From Tricholoma matsutake (lineage: Eukaryota; Basidiomycota; Agaricomycetes; Agaricales; Tricholomataceae), in the NCBI GenBank assembly GCA_026075535.2, contig AP026542.1, forward strand, positions 4,774,001 to 4,838,000: a stretch of DNA of 64,000 nucleotides. Reading direction: 5' to 3'. The notes below the pieces were generated by a model. That model did no database searches. It was not told the DNA's origin and was given only the letters and a program-made list of their open reading frames with translations. Positions 58,658 through 64,000 of this stretch are shown one piece after another (positions within the stretch are counted from its first letter, which is position 1; every line of letters starts with the position of its first letter). A program made the position numbers and the translations under genes.

Positions 58658-60655
58658 CGGATTTTGTGCATCGGATTCGGTTGTGCCACATGTTTTATTC
58701 TACGCCAGATGGCGCGGCATTATTTGAGCAGAAGATTGGACAACGAGACATTTCTCCGTAATTGAAGGGCTAACAATATTTTGATCCGTAATTGTTCAGA
58801 GTCTTGTATTCTCTTGTATTTCATCGTACATTCACTTTGATGGGCACACTTTTCACGTTTGCAATATTACAATGTCGGTGCACACACACGTTCTTTAAAG
58901 TCGATGGCAATGTCGGTCTGTGTCACACAGACTACATTGAACCCGTCCTTAGGCTCATAGATTCTGATCCGCTGGAACGCATTCGTCGACGAAAAGCTCC
59001 AGATGGACTTGTTTCAAACCGCGGTCGAGGAGGTTTTAAATTAATGTCAAGAAAAGTCAGACCATCTCTAATTTGGCTAGTCGCATTAGACGATCTGCTA
59101 TATGTAGGCTGGTAGCTTACAAATACCGTGGACACCGAACAGAACTTAAAGCGAATCAGCAGGCTGAAGCAGGCTAGCTACATAACGCAATTGGCCAAGT
59201 GCGTGGGCTGAACAATCAATTATTGGAATGAGAACCATTGCCTGGCAACCCTGACGTCCGTAAATAGCATCTCCACACGACGCACATCTAAAGGTGGTCC
59301 AGAATATGGGCCAAAAGACCGAATATTTAACCTTTCCTGGGAACTGGGGACTAAGCTGGACTAAGCCGCTAAGCACCCATAAAATTTCCTTTGTGTGGTG
59401 CCAAATGCACCAACCGAAACCTTGCCGCCTCATAGTTAAGCGCACGATCCGCACGGAAAATCTAGTTCAGGGACGTCGATTGGTGTCAGCATCGTCCCGC
59501 ATATATTAAATTCGAGGTGTCGCTCGCGTTTCATTGTGATATATGGCTGGACGATGATGGGACGGTGGCATCTCTCGGCCAGGAACGGCAGGTGGCAGGA
59601 TTTCCATCCATCAAGATCCGAACAGAGCACATATGTCATGATTCTGGGCCAGAGTAGAAAGGACAAACATCTCGAATATCAGCTAACCTATTCATATTTA
59701 GGCAGTGCTCGCAATACGCCTAGCAGCGGACTAGAACTGTCAGCATCAGGGTGACACCCATTCTGCTTTCGATTCTGGCAGCGGGACGTCGTCGAGTCAT
59801 CGAAACCTAAGCGACGCTGAGTAGCAACACGTAAGAACGTTAATTTTATCACAAGGCTGCCGATACCGCTCCTTGTCGAATGTGCTTGTGGCAGTCCATA
59901 TGATCTAATCCCAGTACAGCCAAGTATACAGCCAAGTACGCCTCATGTCCACGCCGAGGAGTGATTCATGCTCTGCTTTGATGTGCGGTGATATGCAATG
60001 CGATATTACGGGGAAGTGATGAGACATGAAGACAGTACACGGCCAACGTTAACATGCATGACAACGATGAGTTATACTTCCACAAAGAACTGAAGCACGA
60101 TCGACAGGAAGCGCCATGCAGACGCCACGACAACTATCATGGGAACAGTTGGCAGCTCATGATCTCAGACCACGGGCTAGGCGTTATCTACTGGGAGTAT
60201 CGTATATAGGGCCCCTCCACGTGCTAGCCGCATACCAGGAAACTGGTGTGGAATATAGTGACGAACGGTGTTAGGAGTGGTCCGACATGCAGACACGTAA
60301 ATGTACCAGGGTGGCGTGAAAGCGCAGAGGCAGCGGGAGGCACGGAGCTGAGCTAAAAATTGAAATGGGAATACTTTCTAAAAATGGAAATCACGATCGC
60401 ACCCTCGACTCATTGGATCCAATCTTGTCTGCTGCCACCACCATCCTCACCGTCCCTGGCGGTCTTCGTGAATGTTGCGCGACCAACCTATTCACTGAAA
60501 GTTCCCTCTGTTCCAAGGCGCCAAGGTTATCGTGTCACTTGTGTTATATTAGCCTGCATACCAGAACAATAGCGACATCAGTTTCCATTTCAACAGCATT
60601 GCCACTGCACATAATCATCGCTGTTTCTTGTTTCTTGACGGCTGGTTTTACAACA
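58658..60655. other. Long intergenic region
   Basis: About 2 kb with no gene I can support. Open frames at 58792-59115 and 59294-59509 show no domains. The last 300 bases before 60656 are the likely promoter and leader of the ankyrin-repeat gene. Confidence 0.5.
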
Positions 60656-63600
60656 ATGCCTGTCCCTCTGCGGACCACTTACCAGAAGGCAGAAGCAAAG
60701 TACAACGTTACTACAGAATGTGCGTCCACCACCTCTTTGTTTCACTCACTTTCAAAATCTCACTTTCTACACCTCAGTTCCTAGTCTTGGATTGCACTCT
60801 GCTGCAGCGACGGGAAACGTCGGACTTGCTGAATATGCCCTCGAACACGGCCAACCCATCAATTCAGTTCTTGACGGCGTGCTTCCCCTCCATGCTGCAT
60901 GCGCGGGTGGCAACGTTCAGGTCGTCAAATTGCTGATAGACCATGGTGCCGATGTCAATGCGCCAAGGTGGGCTTCTTATCTCCACGGTCGTTCATTACT
61001 AACTAAATTTTCATTGTTCGGCTCTTGTTGCCCGTTTCTCACCTGCATTGCTTCCCTACAGGTTGCCTCGACGATACTCGAACGACAAAAATAGAGACGC
61101 TTCCGCGCCGATTGTTGGGACCTCTGGGTCGACGCCACTTCACTTTGCTGCTGCGAATGGCAATACAGATGTAGTCACCCTTCTCCTACTTCATGGTGCT
61201 CACGCAGACCGCTCGGATAAGCACGGTGTCACTCCAGAAACACTGGCTCGGCAAAATGGGTGGCTCGAATGTGGTGAGGTATTGCAGCAGTGGGTGCTCA
61301 ATAAGGACAGGGACCTGAGGGAACGACCTAGTGACTCTAGAGGTCTTGCTGTCGGAAGTCGTGAGCGCCTAGGCTCATTCGGAACCGATGGGACTGAATC
61401 TTCTTTGTCGATGCGAAGAAGAATACAGATGAAGCATTCTATTGATACGGCTCTCAACCGATTCAGATCACCTTCTGTGGATCCGAAGCAGCAGTCGACA
61501 TCGTCTACCCCGCCATCATCTCCGTTCAAGTCAGAATACACTTTCTACCCTGTTCCCGACTCAGACGATGAGCGCCTCAACCCCTTGGGGGGAGGTGCTC
61601 GTCGACCTTCACTCCCTCAGATATTGTATCCCTCCACTTCTGGGCCTTCTCGCATTCGGAAGACCTCCATTCCAAATTCAAACGAGAGCCCGAGCCCTCG
61701 GAGACCGCGTTCGGCCGGGATGGGCGCTGAACGGGAAGAATTGGATTTGAATACATCTTCAGGAAGGCCCACCGTGGGAAGGAGATTGGGAAGCAAGTAT
61801 TCTCTGCTGAATATATTCAAGAGGGCGCAGTCGAGTGAGTCAGGCCAGTCGGCCGAAACGTCTCAGCATCTGCCCAATTCTTCACCCCCACAAATGTCGG
61901 GCTCGGCCACCGGTCTCCCGACGAACTCCCCTAATTCGGCAACCTCGGTACATCAGCCTCATTCTTCGACCACTAATCTGAGCGAGCCTACCTCAAGCCC
62001 TTCTCCATTCAGTCGCACGGGATTCCGCTTCCACCGAGGAAGTGATGCATCTACACGTGCGGGCTCTCAATCACAAACGCCACAATCTTTAAATGGAAAA
62101 ATAGTGGGCGCTATACCCTCTCCACCGCACTCCACTGTGCCCTTGGCCGCTGATATTCATAATGCGCTAGTTCAGCAGCAGCAACAGGAAAGACAACGTC
62201 ATCCACAATCTCGAGATCGCTCAAGATCTGCTGTGAGCGGGACACGTATTCTTCCGGAAGAAAATTCCAAATTAAGTTCTAGTCCTAGTTCGAGCCCTCT
62301 CACGAGGCTTGGGCTCCTGCGCGCTCGGGGACATACGCGGGACAGATCGGGTTCGGGTGGGAGTCTTACAGGCTCGCCAGGATATAGGGGTGGCACTGTA
62401 TTCGATGACGATGTAGTGGTTGTCTCTGGTGAGAATAACGACGCTGGGAAGTCCGAGTCCAGACCTAGTATCCTGCTCGCCCACAGGCGTTTATCGTCGA
62501 ACAGCCAGGCATTTCGGGCACTCAGGTTTGAATCTACTTCTGGCGGCGGTAGTGGAGGGAGAAACGGGAAAGGAGGACCAGATATCGATGGGCGAGATCC
62601 AGTGTTGAGATCCACTAACAGTACACATTCACTAACTGGGTACAGAAGCTTGGTGCCCGGAAAACTTTCCTTGGGAGTCAGCAAAGAGGATCTTGTACCC
62701 GACTCTACTGTCGATGGCCTCGTGGCTCTTCCTGGCAATGAAGATGAAGATGAGGAGTTTGAATATGGAAGCCCGCTTCCTTACAATCAAAAGCCTATTC
62801 TCGATACCGTGGCCCAGGAGGCGAATCCTTCGCAGATTGGTGTTTCGTTTGCATCTTCGTCGGAATCTTCACTTTCACCTATCATCTCTACAGAGAGTCC
62901 CACCGTAGAAGGGCCGACGCCGCTCATAAATGCGGATTTTCCGTTTAGTATTAACAAACCGCCTCCAATTTTTCCAGGAGCAGCTGAGTCTGTTCCACCT
63001 GGTCCCAAGCTGTTGCGAATTCCGTCACCAGCTGACAATCGGAGTAGGGGTGACTCTGTCAGCAGTACAAGCACAACTGATAGCTTCAATCCGCAGTTGA
63101 GTCTGAGTGGCACAACAAGCGGGAGTGGAGGGAGCAACACTATTACCACACCCCTGTCGACAACTGCAGGTGTGCTACACAGCCGATCGAGTCCGGAGAG
63201 GAATGCAGAGCGTTTGGCGACGGAAGGACTGCACGAGGAGGGACTGCGTATCAGCGATCTCAAGAACGGCAACACCAGCTTTGCTGATGGTGTTTCTGTG
63301 AGTTTACACGAGCGCCGCTATCATATTCCGCCCGATATCAGCATTAGCTCGATCTCGTCGCATGCACAGGCAGAAGCACTTGTTCAGAAAGCCCAACAAG
63401 ATATTCTGCAGATGCCGCTTGACAGCGACCCGTCACCTGGCACTGGAAGCTCAGGTCGATCGCCACTGAGCGCGCGTCTAGCGGCTTATGGTGAAAGTCT
63501 CGCATTGGAAAGAAGGTTAAGGGAGCAGAAGGATGCCGAGGAGGGCCGTAGTGCAGGCATAGACAGACAACAACCAGAAACTCCACCCTCAAAGTCTGAT

Positions 63601-64000
63601 ACGTTTGTGCACGAAGGAAGAAGCATTCCTAAATTCGATGTTCTGACACGGCGGGATGGAGTGGAACGTCAACATAGTCTGGAACACAAATTCGGCAGAC
63701 CTCGTGTGGATACCAAATCGAATGTCCCCCGAAGACCTTCAACTGCAGAAGGATGTAAGTAGTTTCAAGTGCATTTTAAATGATACTTGACTGAAATACC
63801 TTCAGTGTCTCCGAGAGACACCAATAACTCAATCTCATGTGATGAAACAGGACGTTCTCATCAATCTTCGCGCTCAGTTTCTGGTCCTCCACCCTTGCTA
63901 TCGAGCAGGCTATCCATTGAGAGGGACGTCGATTCTGCAAAGAAGCACGAACCTTTTGCCGCTCATTCCCAGTCGAGCGCAGTCTTTCGTGCGAACCGTG
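60656..64000 (+). CDS. Ankyrin-repeat protein with long disordered region (3' end outside window)
   Basis: Exon 1 (60656-60719) begins MPVPLRTTYQKAEAKYN. Exon 2 (60778-60967) has two ankyrin-type repeats: GLHSAAATGNVGLAEYALEHGQPIN and LPLHAACAGGNVQVVKLLIDHGADVNAP. Exon 3 (61062-63754) opens with a third, TPLHFAAANGNTDVVTLLLLHGAHADRSDKHGVTPETLARQNG. About 780 residues rich in Ser, Pro and Gly follow, probably disordered, with RRxS- and SP-type sites that could be phosphorylated. Exon 4 starts at 63806 and runs past 64000. Ankyrin repeats bind partner proteins; the partner is unknown. The introns are short with standard borders. Confidence 0.85.

Noticed and set aside
62199..62738. Minus-strand open frame of 179 codons in the ankyrin-repeat gene
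   Set aside because: It is antisense to the Ser-rich exon, whose codon bias keeps the opposite frame open. No known motif.
1..64000. tRNA or rRNA genes
   Set aside because: I scanned by eye for tRNA B-box-like sequences and rRNA blocks and found none outside coding sequence. A covariance-model search would settle it.
56111..64000. Secondary-metabolite gene cluster around the Zn2Cys6 regulator
   Set aside because: Neighbours are a mitochondrial carrier, HOP2 and an ankyrin protein. There are no biosynthetic enzymes.

Overview
The window is nuclear DNA of a filamentous basidiomycete, most likely an Agaricomycete. Genes carry many short introns of about 45-60 bases. Single-copy eukaryotic housekeeping genes are interleaved with mushroom-type expanded families (F-box/leucine-rich protein, kinase-like protein, OPT transporter). 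The transposon content (Plavaka-type transposase, a DUF6532-like gene, Ty1/copia and Ty3/gypsy elements) fits the same group. I cannot name the species. Exon borders were inferred by eye from GT/AG sites and family similarity.

Layout. Bases 1-20433 are gene-rich: the 3' end of a PalB/Rim13-like calpain; asparaginyl-tRNA synthetase, convergent with DPH5; an F-box protein; LSM4; a mitochondrial transcription factor B; two proteins I cannot name; a kinase-like protein; and an OPT oligopeptide transporter. Bases about 20434-50355 are a transposon island. A decayed gypsy element on the minus strand is split by two copia elements, each with intact 5-bp target duplications. It also carries three hAT-like non-autonomous elements with 8-bp duplications, one nested inside a relative. 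To the right lie a truncated third copia copy and a Plavaka-type DNA transposon with a divergent DUF6532-like gene. Bases 52211-64000 are gene-rich again: POA1-like macrodomain protein, HOP2, a LEU5-like mitochondrial carrier, a Zn2Cys6 transcription factor, and the start of a long ankyrin-repeat protein that runs off the window.

Main result. Every retroelement and the Plavaka transposase have lost their reading frame through in-frame TGA stops where the family or a sister copy has arginine (inferred CGA to TGA). Two inferred catalytic changes in the gypsy element (protease Ser to Leu, RNase H Asp to Asn), and 9 of the 11 differences between the two LTRs of copia-2, also sit at CpG sites. This points to cytosine methylation followed by deamination as the main decay process. 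Both copia elements show a primer-binding site matching the anticodon-loop region of initiator tRNA-Met, as in Drosophila copia.

The housekeeping genes link loosely into translation (AsnRS, DPH5), RNA processing (LSM4), mitochondria (transcription factor B, LEU5) and meiosis (HOP2). Neighbouring genes are often convergent or divergent with short shared spacers. I saw no sign of a biosynthetic cluster, CRISPR array or prokaryotic system.
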